Source: Phycisphaerae bacterium | Lineage (GTDB): Bacteria; Planctomycetota; Phycisphaerae; UBA1845 | NCBI GenBank assembly: GCA_020056715.1 | Contig: JAGVHG010000051.1 | Location: 1 to 39,431, forward strand | Direction: 5' to 3' | Length of the DNA stretch: 39,431 bases | In this document: positions 7,457 to 16,309 of the stretch, one piece after another | How positions within the stretch are numbered: the stretch's first letter is position 1 | How the letters are laid out: each line of letters starts with the position of its first letter | Made by a program: the position numbers and the translations under genes | Notes under the pieces: generated by a model | What the model saw: only the letters and a program-made list of their open reading frames with translations | What the model was told of the DNA's origin: nothing | The model's database searches: none

Positions 7457-8171
7457 ATCGAATCACCATGATGTCGGCCCCGTCCTGGCGGAGCTCAACG
7501 GCTCCGGCATGGGCCATGAAAATAATCGTGATGAACCGCCGGATGCGGTCCAGCCGGCGGTTGTTCTCCAGCGGGGGAATGTCATCGAAGGCGGTCTCGG
7601 CGTCGCCCAGGTACGCCTGCACATGGGCCTCGTAACGCTTCAGATCGAATCCCTTTGCCGCCAGTGGGAGCAGCGCAGCCAGCGCTGGGTCCGCCACGAG
7701 GCCGTTCAGCGCTTCGATCAGCCCGGGGATCTCGTCGAGTCCCGCGGAAACCGGCGATAGGACCGCGGAGCGGGTGTCGAACACCGCTTCGCGGGCCTGA
7801 ACACATTGTTCCAGCTTCCGCTGCCGCGATTGGGCCATGCATTCGCGGAAGTATTCAGCGTCGTATACGCGGGCATCGAAGACGAACCGCGAACGCACGT
7901 CAGCCCCGCAATGGAAGCAGCGGTACCGGCAGATGCGCAGTCGGACCCGTCCCTCACAGTCCGGGCACCGTTGAAACGCCACGGTCGGATCGAATGCCGA
8001 CCCACAGGACACGCAGCGACAGTAGCTTTCCCGGAGCATGCGGAGGTCGCCTTCGCAACGCGGGCAGGCCGAGCCGGAGAGCATGACTTCGTAGTAGAAG
8101 TCCCGCGCATGGCCCACGAAGGTCTCCACCGCTTGGGCCAAGTCAAAGGCCCGGCGAATGATCTCTCTCAT
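7392..8171 (-). CDS. Protein with multiple zinc-ribbon motifs
   Basis: 259 residues. Residues 35-90 carry four CxxC pairs: CPRC, CVSC, CPDC and CFHC. These are typical of two zinc ribbons back to back, as in nucleic-acid-binding or scaffold proteins. The C-terminal 150 residues are helical and unrecognised. The start at 8171 overlaps the stop of 8168-8416 as ATGA. With the neighbouring single-ribbon protein and the winged-helix protein this suggests a DNA-binding complex. There is no catalytic motif. Confidence 0.75.
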   Translation of the reverse strand: MREIIRRAFDLAQAVETFVGHARDFYYEVMLSGSACPRCEGDLRMLRESYCRCVSCGSAFDPTVAFQRCPDCEGRVRLRICRYRCFHCGADVRSRFVFDARVYDAEYFRECMAQSRQRKLEQCVQAREAVFDTRSAVLSPVSAGLDEIPGLIEALNGLVADPALAALLPLAAKGFDLKRYEAHVQAYLGDAETAFDDIPPLENNRRLDRIRRFITIIFMAHAGAVELRQDGADIMVIRCGTDRKRPNILDELEVPDGIA

Positions 8172-8416
8172 GAAGGCGGATTACCGTCCGGCAACGGTTC
8201 ACCCAATGCCGCCGTGGGCTGATCGGCCGGAGTGCCTGGCGCGGAAGACTCCGCATCCGGCACGACTTCCACGGGTTGTTGATTCTTCGGTGTGAACTTA
8301 CGCCCGCACCCCCGGCAGCGCCGGATGCGGCGTATGCCCATATTTTTCGTGATTCGAACTCCCTTTCCACTGGTGTCAGTGGATTGGCAGTAGGGGCATT
8401 TGAACGGTCTTCCCAT
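8168..8416 (-). CDS. Small zinc-ribbon protein
   Basis: 82 residues. One zinc ribbon: CPYC (residues 8-11) and CRGCGRKF (34-41), with a basic stretch between them (ITKNMGIRRIRR). The C-terminal half is proline-rich and probably disordered. The ribbon resembles those in transposase accessory proteins such as IS1 InsA, but there is no transposase nearby. It is the first gene of the minus-strand operon, divergent from the HerA cluster; the promoter must lie in 8417-8567. Confidence 0.75.
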   Translation of the reverse strand: MGRPFKCPYCQSTDTSGKGVRITKNMGIRRIRRCRGCGRKFTPKNQQPVEVVPDAESSAPGTPADQPTAALGEPLPDGNPPS

Positions 8417-8567
8417 TCAGGATCACCTCAGGGAGCGGTTGAGTGACCCTGATTGATAAACCTTTGCCACCCCTGTCCCGTGAGACCTGACCACTATGAA
8501 GTGGGGACCCGCGGTCCCGACCGAAAACTTTATCAACTCCGCCGTATTACCACTTCTCGGTGATACT
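8417..8567. promoter_or_regulatory. Divergent intergenic region
   Basis: This 151-bp gap separates the zinc-ribbon operon (minus) from the HerA cluster (plus) and must contain start signals for the minus direction. A short inverted repeat TCAGGG...CCCTGA (about 8431-8452) could be an operator. No clear -35/-10 pair stands out to me. Confidence 0.35.
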
Positions 8568-9305
8568 ATGAACTTCGACAACACAACTCCGCACTACACG
8601 GCGCGCGAACATCGGCCCTCATACTATTATCTATATCACCGCGCGCGGGCGTACGGTACGCAAGCACCCAATGCTTCCTATCCACCAATCTCAAACCGCT
8701 ACGCGCCCCCCGCACTCTCCCGCGAACAGGCAACGCCGAGCATCGACCGTGGCCCTCAAACCGTGGAAGACCTGGTTAGCGACGGCTACTTCGCTGCACA
8801 AGCACCCCATGCTTCCTATCCGCCGATCTCAAACCGCTACGCGCCTCCCGCACTCTCCCGAGAACAGGCGCCGGCGGACATCGACCGCGGCCCCCAAACC
8901 GTAGAAGACTTGGTTCGCGACGGCTACTTCGCGGTCTCCAAGCGCGAACCCGAGACCGCCGTACTCGTCGATCGTCAGGACATGGCTTGGCTCACCCTTG
9001 ACGACGCCCTGACGCAGATCCGCGAGCGCGAGGACATCTATCGCAAGAACATGCTCGAAATCGAATGGGCCAAGTGCTACGCTTTCGGCGAACTGGCCCG
9101 TCTTGGTTGGCCGGCATCCGATGAGACGTCCACACTCTATCAACGGCGAATCGCCGACCTGCACGCCGACCAGCGCGCCGAGCGGGTGCGTTTCTGGAAC
9201 GATCTCTCCCGCGTGCGACAGCTCGTGCCTCCTTCCGCGCAACTGTACCTCAGCGCCATCCGCAAGAGTGAGATTCTCGGCCTGGACGAAGGTGATTCCC
9301 TTTGA
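8568..9305 (+). CDS. Unknown protein with a tandem 46-residue repeat, coupled to HerA-nuclease
   Basis: 245 residues from ATG 8568. Residues 32-123 are two near-identical 46-residue repeats (motif ASYPPISNRYAPPALSREQA, then IDRGPQTVEDLV). These are proline- and tyrosine-rich and probably flexible or peptide-like. The C-terminal 120 residues are helical (LTLDDALTQIREREDIYRKN). The stop overlaps the TTG start of the HerA gene, so the two are translationally coupled and probably interact. An in-frame start at 8496 would add 24 residues. I see no known domain. Confidence 0.7.
   Translation: MNFDNTTPHYTAREHRPSYYYLYHRARAYGTQAPNASYPPISNRYAPPALSREQATPSIDRGPQTVEDLVSDGYFAAQAPHASYPPISNRYAPPALSREQAPADIDRGPQTVEDLVRDGYFAVSKREPETAVLVDRQDMAWLTLDDALTQIREREDIYRKNMLEIEWAKCYAFGELARLGWPASDETSTLYQRRIADLHADQRAERVRFWNDLSRVRQLVPPSAQLYLSAIRKSEILGLDEGDSL
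8661..8936 (+). repeat. 138-bp in-frame tandem duplication
   Basis: Unit 1 is 8661-8798 and unit 2 is 8799-8936, starting at CAAGCACCCAATGC and CAAGCACCCCATGC. The copies differ by scattered substitutions, mostly at third positions, and keep the reading frame. It is an old duplication under coding selection, not a recent assembly artefact. Confidence 0.85.
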
Positions 9306-11410
9306 ATCCCCGCGTGCCGGAACTGTGCCGCAAGCTCAAACCGGTCATGGGAAGGAAGATCGATCAGCTCTGGGCGGTCTACCTCACCGAAAGCGACCCC
9401 GCCGGCAAGGCCGAACTCGAACAGACGCTGGAACTTCTGGCCGCCAAGTACCTCGGCCAAAGCTACCAGCCTGATCGCTCGCCGTTTCCACCGCCTCCGG
9501 CGCCGTTCTCGCAATCAGGAGATATTCCCCTGGGTGCAGTGACCTACGGCGGGCAGAACCTTTACCCGTTCCTGCTCAAGAGCCAGCGATTGAAGGAGCA
9601 CATCATCGTGGCCGGCCGCAGCGGGTCCGGCAAGACGAATTTGACCTTCATCCTCATGCGCGGCCTGATGGCCCACGGCATCAAAGTCCTGGCCATCGAC
9701 TGGAAGCGCGGCTATCGCGACCTCTCCGCCCTACACCCCGACCTCCGCGTGCACACCATCGGACGCGACGTCGCCCCCTTCCGGTTCAATCCGCTCATCC
9801 CTCCACCCGGCTGCGAGCCCAACGTCTGGATCAAGCTGATCGTCGATGTCATTGCCTCCGCCTATTACGGCGGCGAGGGCGTGATCAGCTTGCTCGTAGC
9901 CGGTCTCGACCGGCTCTTCCACGACGCCCAGGTCTACTCCGGTCATCCGACTCGTTGGCCGACCATCCCGGAGCTTCTGATCTGGCTGCAATCCAACAAG
10001 CTTCGCGGCCGCGCCGCCATGTGGCAAGCCTCGGCGGAACGCATTCTGCTGGCCATGACCTACGGCGAGTTCGGCTCCGTCGTGAACACCCAGGACAACA
10101 GCCACGTCCGCGATCTGCTGGAACACAACGTCGTGCTGGAGATGGATGGGCTGTCCAGCAACTCCGACCGCACCATGTTCTCCGAAGCGCTTACTCTCTA
10201 CTTGTATCGCCATCGACTCGCCCAGGGCCCGCAAAGCAAGCTGACCAACATGATCATCCTGGAGGAGGCCCACAACCTTCTGCTCCAAAAGGCCCAGGAC
10301 GTCAAAGAGTCCGTCCTTGAGAACTCCATCCGTATGATTCGCCAGTACGGAATGGGCTACCTGTTCGTGGACCAGTCGGCGTCCATGCTCAGTAAGGTCG
10401 CCTTCGCCAACTCCTATGCCACCATCGCGCTTAGCCAGAAGCTCCGCGCCGACACCATGACCATCGCCGGAGCGATGAACCTCACCGACGAACAGAAGGA
10501 AGCCCTCAACACCCTGCCGGTCGGAACGGCCATCGTACGCCTGGCGGATGAACATCCGGAACCGTTCCTTATCAAGGTCCCGCGGTGCCCCATCGTTGAG
10601 GGGTCGGTATCGGACGAACAAATCAGAGCCCGGATGCGACCTTATTCCACTATTTCCGAACCCTATGATCCACCAACAGTCCGACGCGAAGCGGTTCCAC
10701 CGCTTCCGGCCGCGGATAGAATCAAAGAGAAGAATCCCCGCCCACCATCCCCCAAGACTTCAACCGTCATCAAGACCGTTACAGCCGATGATGACGTTGA
10801 AGACCAACCACCCCTAACGGCACCGGAAATGTCCCGCGAAGCGATTCGCTTCCTGGCCGATGTGGCGGCCAGACCGCTATCCACCACCGTCTCACGATAC
10901 GAACGTCTGCACCTCTCCCGCCGCAAGGGCAACGCCATCCGCCAGGATCTTGCCGGCGCCGGGCTCATTGCCGGCGTCGCCCTCGCCAACCGCTCCGGCC
11001 AGGTCGTACTCTATGAATTGACCGATGCCGGACGCACCGTCTGTAGCGATCTCGGCATCGACGCCGGTCCCGTCCCCCGCGAGAGTCTCGAACACCGGTA
11101 TTGGGTCAGCCGTGTGGCCACGCACTTTGAGCAGCAAGGCTACGAAGTCACCCGTGAGCACGCCGTTCCCGGCGACGGAATCGTCGACGTGGTCGCCATC
11201 CGCGCCAACGAACGCCTGGCTATTGAGATCGAGACCGGCAAATCGGACATCAGAATCAACATCGAAAAGACGCAACAGAAGGGCTTTGATCGGGTGATTC
11301 TCATCGCTACCACGCCGTCCGCCGTAAGTGCGTGTCAGCGGGCGCTGGGGACGGTTCCCTTCGCGACCCGGCAAACCGTCGAACTCCTGACCTGGTTGGA
11401 TGTGTCCTGA
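9302..11410 (+). CDS. HerA/DUF87-type ATPase fused to a PD-(D/E)XK-like nuclease domain
   Basis: 702 residues from TTG 9302 (overlapping the previous stop). Residues 1-60 are helical, then comes a HerA-FtsK ATPase core with Walker A AGRSGSGKTNL (104-114) and Walker B MIILEEAHNL (around 316-325). Residues 500-600 contain a probable winged helix (YERLHLSRRKGNAIRQDL). The C-terminal 110 residues read EQQGYEVTREHAVPGDGIVD, then AIEIETGK. This has the acidic-strand D plus ExE and K pattern expected of a PD-(D/E)XK nuclease. HerA proteins are DNA-pumping hexamers; here pump and nuclease are on one chain. Defence or element processing is plausible. The nuclease call rests on motif pattern only. Confidence 0.8.
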   Translation: MNPRVPELCRKLKPVMGRKIDQLWAVYLTESDPAGKAELEQTLELLAAKYLGQSYQPDRSPFPPPPAPFSQSGDIPLGAVTYGGQNLYPFLLKSQRLKEHIIVAGRSGSGKTNLTFILMRGLMAHGIKVLAIDWKRGYRDLSALHPDLRVHTIGRDVAPFRFNPLIPPPGCEPNVWIKLIVDVIASAYYGGEGVISLLVAGLDRLFHDAQVYSGHPTRWPTIPELLIWLQSNKLRGRAAMWQASAERILLAMTYGEFGSVVNTQDNSHVRDLLEHNVVLEMDGLSSNSDRTMFSEALTLYLYRHRLAQGPQSKLTNMIILEEAHNLLLQKAQDVKESVLENSIRMIRQYGMGYLFVDQSASMLSKVAFANSYATIALSQKLRADTMTIAGAMNLTDEQKEALNTLPVGTAIVRLADEHPEPFLIKVPRCPIVEGSVSDEQIRARMRPYSTISEPYDPPTVRREAVPPLPAADRIKEKNPRPPSPKTSTVIKTVTADDDVEDQPPLTAPEMSREAIRFLADVAARPLSTTVSRYERLHLSRRKGNAIRQDLAGAGLIAGVALANRSGQVVLYELTDAGRTVCSDLGIDAGPVPRESLEHRYWVSRVATHFEQQGYEVTREHAVPGDGIVDVVAIRANERLAIEIETGKSDIRINIEKTQQKGFDRVILIATTPSAVSACQRALGTVPFATRQTVELLTWLDVS

Positions 11411-11489
11411 GCGATCCGATTCCTACCGCTTCCGAAAACCTTTGAGTCCCTGTTCTCGCGGAAATCTCAGTTGGTACCGTTCCCTCCGT

Positions 11490-11764
11490 GGCGTATATGA
11501 TGTCCTCATCGACGAAGCATTACGTGCTGCATTGATTGGCGAGGCCTCCAACTGCGATCCCGACGCCATTCAGAAACTGCTCATCCTCGACCACGCGCGC
11601 TTCGATCGGCGATCCGCGAGCGTGTTTCCGATGCCCTTCGGCTTGTTCTCGACCCAGACGAAGTCCTCCAGGAGGTGTTCCCTCGTGCGTCTCGCGCCGT
11701 GCAAGGTTGCGCCTTGGACCGGCCCGCGACGTTCCATAGCTTGCTGGACAAGATCGCCTACTGA
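11490..11764 (+). pseudogene. Decayed ECF-type sigma factor fragment
   Basis: Two frames together read like a sigma-70 region 2. The first frame gives DEALRAALIGEASNCDPDA, then IQKLLILDHARFD (11497-11610). A shift to the next frame gives SAIRERVSDALRLVLDPDEV, then LQEVFPRASRAV and FHSLLDKIA (11610-11761), ending at TGA 11762. The pattern DPDEVLQEVF...FHSLLDKIA is the typical ECF region 2.2-2.4 core. Region 4 is absent, and the frame breaks around 11597-11610. It is a truncated, frameshifted relic, or a sequencing error plus truncation. The rest of 11411-11942 shows no other gene that I can support. Confidence 0.5.
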
Positions 11765-11942
11765 CGGGGTGGCCGACCCATGTTCTTTCTCCCTGCTGCC
11801 GATCAAGACTTCGCCACATGCCGGGCGTTCGCGCAAAGAAAGCTGAAGGCTCCAGTGCTTGCATAACGGCACCGTAATTTGCCTGTGCCAGGAATGCGCC
11901 ATGAACATTATCGCCCCTGTTATGCGCATCCTGCGCGTATTT

Positions 11943-14678
11943 TTATTCAGGTCCGAACTCACAGTTCATCAGGGATAGCATATGCAAACTGCCCGAATGC
12001 TCTCCCGCGACGATCAGCTGCCCACCCGGAACGCAGGCGCACGTTGTAATCGCGCTATCGCCGCAGAACTTAGTAACCGACTCACCGTTGGCAAGACGCA
12101 CCACCTCGATCCATCCATCTTGACCCCCAATGACCACGTGCGCTGCGTCCGGCGTCACACACATTGCCCGAATGTTCCCGACTTGCCCCCCGATGTGCCA
12201 ATTGCAGATCCCCTTCTCTATATCCCACACCGACAGCGCGCCATTGCGACACCCAGCGACTATCAATCGGCCATTGGGAGTGATGGCCACGGCCGTTACG
12301 ATACTGGCGTGCGCAGACCGGTGCAGCAGCTCAATGTTTGGCGTCAACTGCCACACACACACATGTTGGTCCGATGTCCCCGATACCATGCGCGTGCCAT
12401 CGGTTGACACTGCTAGCGACGTCACGGAGCGGAAACGCCCATCGATCCCCAGCGGCTCTGTCGGGCGATTATAATCCCAAAGACGCAGTATGTTGTCGTA
12501 GGATGTGGACACGAATCCGCGCCCGTCCGGCAAGGCCGCCAGCGAGGTGACGAATCTCACGTGTTCACTGAAGGCCAGCACGCTTTGCCCTGTTGCAGCG
12601 TCCCAAAGCTGCAAAGTGCCATCAGCCAATCCAACGATCAGTTGTTCGTTCGTCGGGCCAAACGCCATCGCATTAACAACCTCTTGAGATTCGAAGCTTC
12701 GCACTCGTTGTCTACTGCCAGTAGACCACACGTGCACCTGTTTTTCCGTGCACGCAGAGACCGACTCAATGCCATCCGGTCTAACGGCAATTGCAATGAC
12801 CGATCCGCGATGGGCATAAGCACTCTGCCCATTTGTTGCCAGGCTGAGGTCCCACACTTTGAGCGTGGCATCCTTGCACGCCGAGACCGCCAGCCGTCCA
12901 CGGCCGTCTACGGCCACCGCGATGACGTCGTCGCCATGTCCACGTAAGGTCGCGACTTCCGCTCTTCGCCTTAGATCCCACACCTTTACGGTCGTATCCT
13001 CCGATCCGCTCACGGCGTAGTCTCCATTCCCGGAAACTGCCACCGACGAAACCCCACGCTTGTGCCTACCAAGCTCCGTTATCTTCTCACACGGGTCCAA
13101 GTCCAGGAGCGCCACACTCCTATCGGCGAATGTCAACACGGTGAAGCGGTCGTCAGGCGTCATAGCGATACGCCCATGGTCAAGAGCGTCTATACAAAAC
13201 CCTCTTTTTTCTTGGGGAGAACAGGTTCTTAAACTCGCTCTATTGCACACATTCTGCAATCTAGAGATCTCCATTCCCGTTCGTAGTTTCCATATTTGAA
13301 TTGTCCCATTACGCGACGCGGAAACGACACGTTCACCGTCACGCATGAAAGCAAAGTCCGTCACGAATTCCGCCTGTTGCTGCATAGTGCATGCACATGC
13401 GCGCTTCTCTAAGTCCCATACTTTCAGGACCCCGTCCTCCGATGCTGATACGGCAAAGTCCTCGGATGCACCAATGCGTATAGCAGTGACACAATATTTG
13501 TGACCTGGCAGGCTGGCGATCAAATCACCATCATTCAAGTCCATCATGAGAATGGTGCCTTCTTTCGTCCCAAGAAGTGCCACCGTGCCGTCGAGTGTAA
13601 TCGCCATGGCGGTCACGGTGGCAGCAGTACAGGAGAGTTCCTTGGGTTCGGAATACGTCACAAGATCCCACACTTTCACCTTGCCGTGTGCTCCCACGGA
13701 AACGACGCAGTTCCCGGTCGCTGAAATAGCCACAGCAAGAACCATCCCCTGGTGGCCGACCAGCGTCCGCAGGAGCGGATCGCGCGGGCCGGACAAGCTC
13801 GCAGTTTCCGGGCGAAGCCAGCATCTCTTCTGGAACTGCATGGCTTGGCGTAACAGAACCGCGATGTCAGGATTCGGGAGCCCCGACAACCGGGCCAAGA
13901 GCTGCGCTGCTAATTGCCCCGGATCCTTTTCCAGTATGTGTGCGGAGCACTCAATCGCGCGCCGCACGGCCTCGACCGCCCCGCTTCTGGGCGCGCGTGC
14001 AAAAGCCGCGAGGAGAATGTAAGGATTCCCCGACCGAAGCTGTTGGTCCAGTAACGAGAAATCAAGAAGCGATTGTGTCAGACCTTCCTCGCTGAGATCC
14101 TGGCCGCGATCGCCACCAACACTGGGCGTATCAGGCTTCTCAGCCATTCCCTCGGTGCCAGCAGACGAACCTCCAGCATCGACCGGATCCGTGTCATCCA
14201 CCTTTCGCTGGCGGTTGCGCCGCCCAAGCTCCCGATAGATAACAAGAAGCCATCTGGTTGGAGAGGCTGGCGGTGGGCTGAAGAGTTTCACATGGTCCAC
14301 GAACTCCTGGCGAAAGCTGGCGTACTGGAGACGCATGACGGGCTCGGTCGACGATTTGTCCCCCCAGGCCACCACTATTGAGCCTCCCAACGGGTCCAAC
14401 GCAAAACAAGCCGCCTGAAGAATGCGTGTCGACATTTCCGAGGCGTACTTCCGAACGGTCAGCGCGGTGGGTGGATCTCGCCTCGCGCCGGGACTCAGGT
14501 TCAAGTACTCAAGGTACTGGCGGTACGAAAGCTCGCAAACCTCGTCATCCACGCGGCCTTTTTCGCGGAATGCCCGAAGTATGCCGAGTCGCGCCTGGTA
14601 CTCCTCGTCGGCCGGGGCATGCTTATCTAGCCAGGCAAGAATGCGGTCGTAAAACGACTTGTCTACGTAGGAAGGCAT
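11943..14678 (-). CDS. WD40 repeat protein with 14 blades
   Basis: 911 residues. Residues 1-330 are an unrecognised, mostly helical N-terminal region (SFYDRILAWLDKHAPADEEY). From about residue 335 there are 14 WD40-like blades ending in motifs such as KVWDL, LLDLD, QLWDAATG, RLWDY and SVWDIEKG. This is enough for two seven-bladed propellers. The first ATG with good spacing (14678, AGGTGGTG upstream) is preferred over the longer frame to 14795. WD40 propellers are protein-protein scaffolds; large ones are common in planctomycete and cyanobacterial signalling proteins. It converges on the sigma-factor relic and diverges from the HORMA-TRIP13 module, so it may belong to it. No enzymatic motif is seen. 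Confidence 0.85.
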   Translation of the reverse strand: MPSYVDKSFYDRILAWLDKHAPADEEYQARLGILRAFREKGRVDDEVCELSYRQYLEYLNLSPGARRDPPTALTVRKYASEMSTRILQAACFALDPLGGSIVVAWGDKSSTEPVMRLQYASFRQEFVDHVKLFSPPPASPTRWLLVIYRELGRRNRQRKVDDTDPVDAGGSSAGTEGMAEKPDTPSVGGDRGQDLSEEGLTQSLLDFSLLDQQLRSGNPYILLAAFARAPRSGAVEAVRRAIECSAHILEKDPGQLAAQLLARLSGLPNPDIAVLLRQAMQFQKRCWLRPETASLSGPRDPLLRTLVGHQGMVLAVAISATGNCVVSVGAHGKVKVWDLVTYSEPKELSCTAATVTAMAITLDGTVALLGTKEGTILMMDLNDGDLIASLPGHKYCVTAIRIGASEDFAVSASEDGVLKVWDLEKRACACTMQQQAEFVTDFAFMRDGERVVSASRNGTIQIWKLRTGMEISRLQNVCNRASLRTCSPQEKRGFCIDALDHGRIAMTPDDRFTVLTFADRSVALLDLDPCEKITELGRHKRGVSSVAVSGNGDYAVSGSEDTTVKVWDLRRRAEVATLRGHGDDVIAVAVDGRGRLAVSACKDATLKVWDLSLATNGQSAYAHRGSVIAIAVRPDGIESVSACTEKQVHVWSTGSRQRVRSFESQEVVNAMAFGPTNEQLIVGLADGTLQLWDAATGQSVLAFSEHVRFVTSLAALPDGRGFVSTSYDNILRLWDYNRPTEPLGIDGRFRSVTSLAVSTDGTRMVSGTSDQHVCVWQLTPNIELLHRSAHASIVTAVAITPNGRLIVAGCRNGALSVWDIEKGICNWHIGGQVGNIRAMCVTPDAAHVVIGGQDGWIEVVRLANGESVTKFCGDSAITTCACVPGGQLIVAGEHSGSLHMLSLMNCEFGPE

Positions 14679-15062
14679 CGTCACCACCTGCCACGGATCC
14701 TTTCGCTCGCACCTCAGTTTACCAACGCGGGTCGCGAAGTGAAACGCGCTGGCGCACCGAGTAATTACTCCCTGCCCGTAATTACGCCAAATCATCTGCG
14801 CTCAGGATTTTTTTGCGGCGAAGAACAAAAACCGCGCGTATGTTCTAGGTGGAGCATCACGACGGCTGCGAAGCAACGTCGTGGAGTGGGCGTAGGCGAC
14901 GCGGTTCGACCGTTCGCATGCAACAAGAAGTCTGCTGACGCCTCGTATCGGTCGAAGACGTCCCCCTTGGCTGAAGGCGTCGGCGTGCCATCCGTTTGCA
15001 GGCGGCTGTGGCGCGATCTCGATTTCAGGCCGTCGGAAATTCGGCCATGCAGGAGTCACAGA
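14679..15062. other. Intergenic region without a supported gene
   Basis: A 384-bp region between the WD40 gene (minus) and the small ORF upstream of TRIP13 (plus). It must contain divergent start signals. A plus-strand frame is open from 14739 but its first part has no ribosome binding site or recognisable content. No strong hairpin is obvious. Confidence 0.4.
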
Positions 15063-15401
15063 ATGCGAGTCGGCAAGACACCAGGTAACGAATCAGATGG
15101 CATCCCAAGGAAGACCATTGATCAGCCAGGCAGTGCTCCTGCAGCTGCATCGCCTCGCGCAGTGGGCAAGGTTCAGAGGCTGGTTTCCGGCGCAGAGCAT
15201 GGTGTTCCGAGCATGTTGATGGGCGAATCGTCAGACGGAAACCCGAGCGAGCCTACCTCGGACGAGCACCCTCCCGCTAAGTGCGCATCGACGCACCGCA
15301 AAAGACCTCAAGCCGCATCGCTCGTTAGCGGCCGTAGGCGCGATTGTCGCCGTAGCTGCCACGCGTATCCCTTTATTGACCTCCAAGGAGAAATATCATG
15401 A
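15063..15401 (+). CDS. Possible small disordered protein upstream of TRIP13
   Basis: 112 residues, rich in P, S, R and G (for example PGNESDGIPRKTID, KPRKxP-like basic patches) and predicted disordered by eye. ATG 15063 has CAGGAG nearby, and the stop overlaps the TRIP13 ATG as ATGA, so coupling is possible. No family is recognised. A disordered peptide next to a HORMA/TRIP13 pair could carry a HORMA-binding (closure) motif, but that is speculation. It may equally be untranslated leader. Confidence 0.35.
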   Translation: MRVGKTPGNESDGIPRKTIDQPGSAPAAASPRAVGKVQRLVSGAEHGVPSMLMGESSDGNPSEPTSDEHPPAKCASTHRKRPQAASLVSGRRRDCRRSCHAYPFIDLQGEIS

Positions 15402-16309
15402 CCGACAACGCTCCAGGACAAACCGCTGCCGCACGCCACGACAAGCTTGAGAAACTTTTTCGCATCTTCCGTTTGCCTCGAACCGAGTTCGATTTGTGGG
15501 ACAAGACCTACGTCGACGGCGATGCCAAGCGACGCATCTTCAACGCGATCGCCATGATGCCTATTACTCGCGCTGTCCGCAGGCAGGTGGGCGGACGGCG
15601 AGAGATCATTATTCTCCACGGACCGCCTGGAACCGGAAAAAGTCGTCTTGCACGCGCTGGGGCAAATGGTTTCGCCCAGTGGGTCCCTCGCCCCGATGCT
15701 GACGGGGTCCTTCTGCTTCAAGCGTCCGTAAGCAAGTGGGTCAGCGGGCTGCTTGGCGACAGTCAAAAGACCGTCGAGGACGCGTTCGAATCCGTTCGGC
15801 TTCTGCTGAACTTCCAGCCCGTCGTCCTGGTCATCGACGAAATCGAGTCGATCGCAACAAACCGTTCCAATCTGTCCGCTGGCGACCCCACTGACGTGCA
15901 TCGCTTCGTCAATGCGCTGCTTACCGGTATCGACGCACTCGACGGGCGCTGCGACATGCTGCTCATCGCAACCTCCAACCAGGAAGGCATGATTGATCCG
16001 GCATTCCTCGATCGAGCCTCCCACAAAATCCGGATCGGGTACAGCGGGCGCAATGCCGCCCGCGCCATCCTGCGTGATCAGGCGCGTGCATACCGCACTG
16101 CGGGCATCGAAATCTCTGACACGGTTATTAACGCACTTGTAGAAGAGCTCTACTGCGATGCGCACGCCCAGCCACAGCTTTCGGGTCGCGATCTTTCGGA
16201 TCTGTTGCACTTAGCCATGACTCAATATTCGACGTTGCGGCCAGGTGTTGCACAACTGGTTTCAATTGCCCGGGAACAGCTTAGGAGAAATAGTAATGGA
16301 CAGACTTGA
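15398..16309 (+). CDS. TRIP13/Pch2-like AAA+ ATPase
   Basis: 303 residues. Walker A GPPGTGKS (75-82), a pore-loop segment QASVSKWVSG (108-117; TRIP13 has SKWFSESGK here), Walker B LVIDEIESI (144-152) and sensor-1 LLIATSN (188-194). These are followed by MIDPAFLDRASHKI (198-211) with the arginine-finger region, and sensor-2-like LSGRDLSDL (261-269). These match the TRIP13/Pch2 family, which unfolds HORMA proteins to recycle them. The N-terminal substrate-recognition part is short. AAGGAG lies upstream of ATG 15398. Downstream are an unknown gene and a HORMA gene, closely spaced with overlaps. In CBASS type III this partner is called Cap6, but no CD-NTase gene is seen here. Confidence 0.85.
   Translation: MTDNAPGQTAAARHDKLEKLFRIFRLPRTEFDLWDKTYVDGDAKRRIFNAIAMMPITRAVRRQVGGRREIIILHGPPGTGKSRLARAGANGFAQWVPRPDADGVLLLQASVSKWVSGLLGDSQKTVEDAFESVRLLLNFQPVVLVIDEIESIATNRSNLSAGDPTDVHRFVNALLTGIDALDGRCDMLLIATSNQEGMIDPAFLDRASHKIRIGYSGRNAARAILRDQARAYRTAGIEISDTVINALVEELYCDAHAQPQLSGRDLSDLLHLAMTQYSTLRPGVAQLVSIAREQLRRNSNGQT

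Noticed and set aside
8168-8416. IS1 InsA-like transposase component
   Set aside because: Only the zinc-ribbon spacing is similar. There is no InsB-like gene or terminal inverted repeat nearby.
11411-11500. Readthrough extension of the HerA-nuclease gene
   Set aside because: The same frame stays open for about 29 codons after TGA 11408-11410, but there is no stop-codon context or homology support. It is treated as a normal stop.
14739-15062. Upstream part of the 220-residue frame before TRIP13
   Set aside because: No ribosome binding site or homology was found. Only the last 112 codons have a plausible start.
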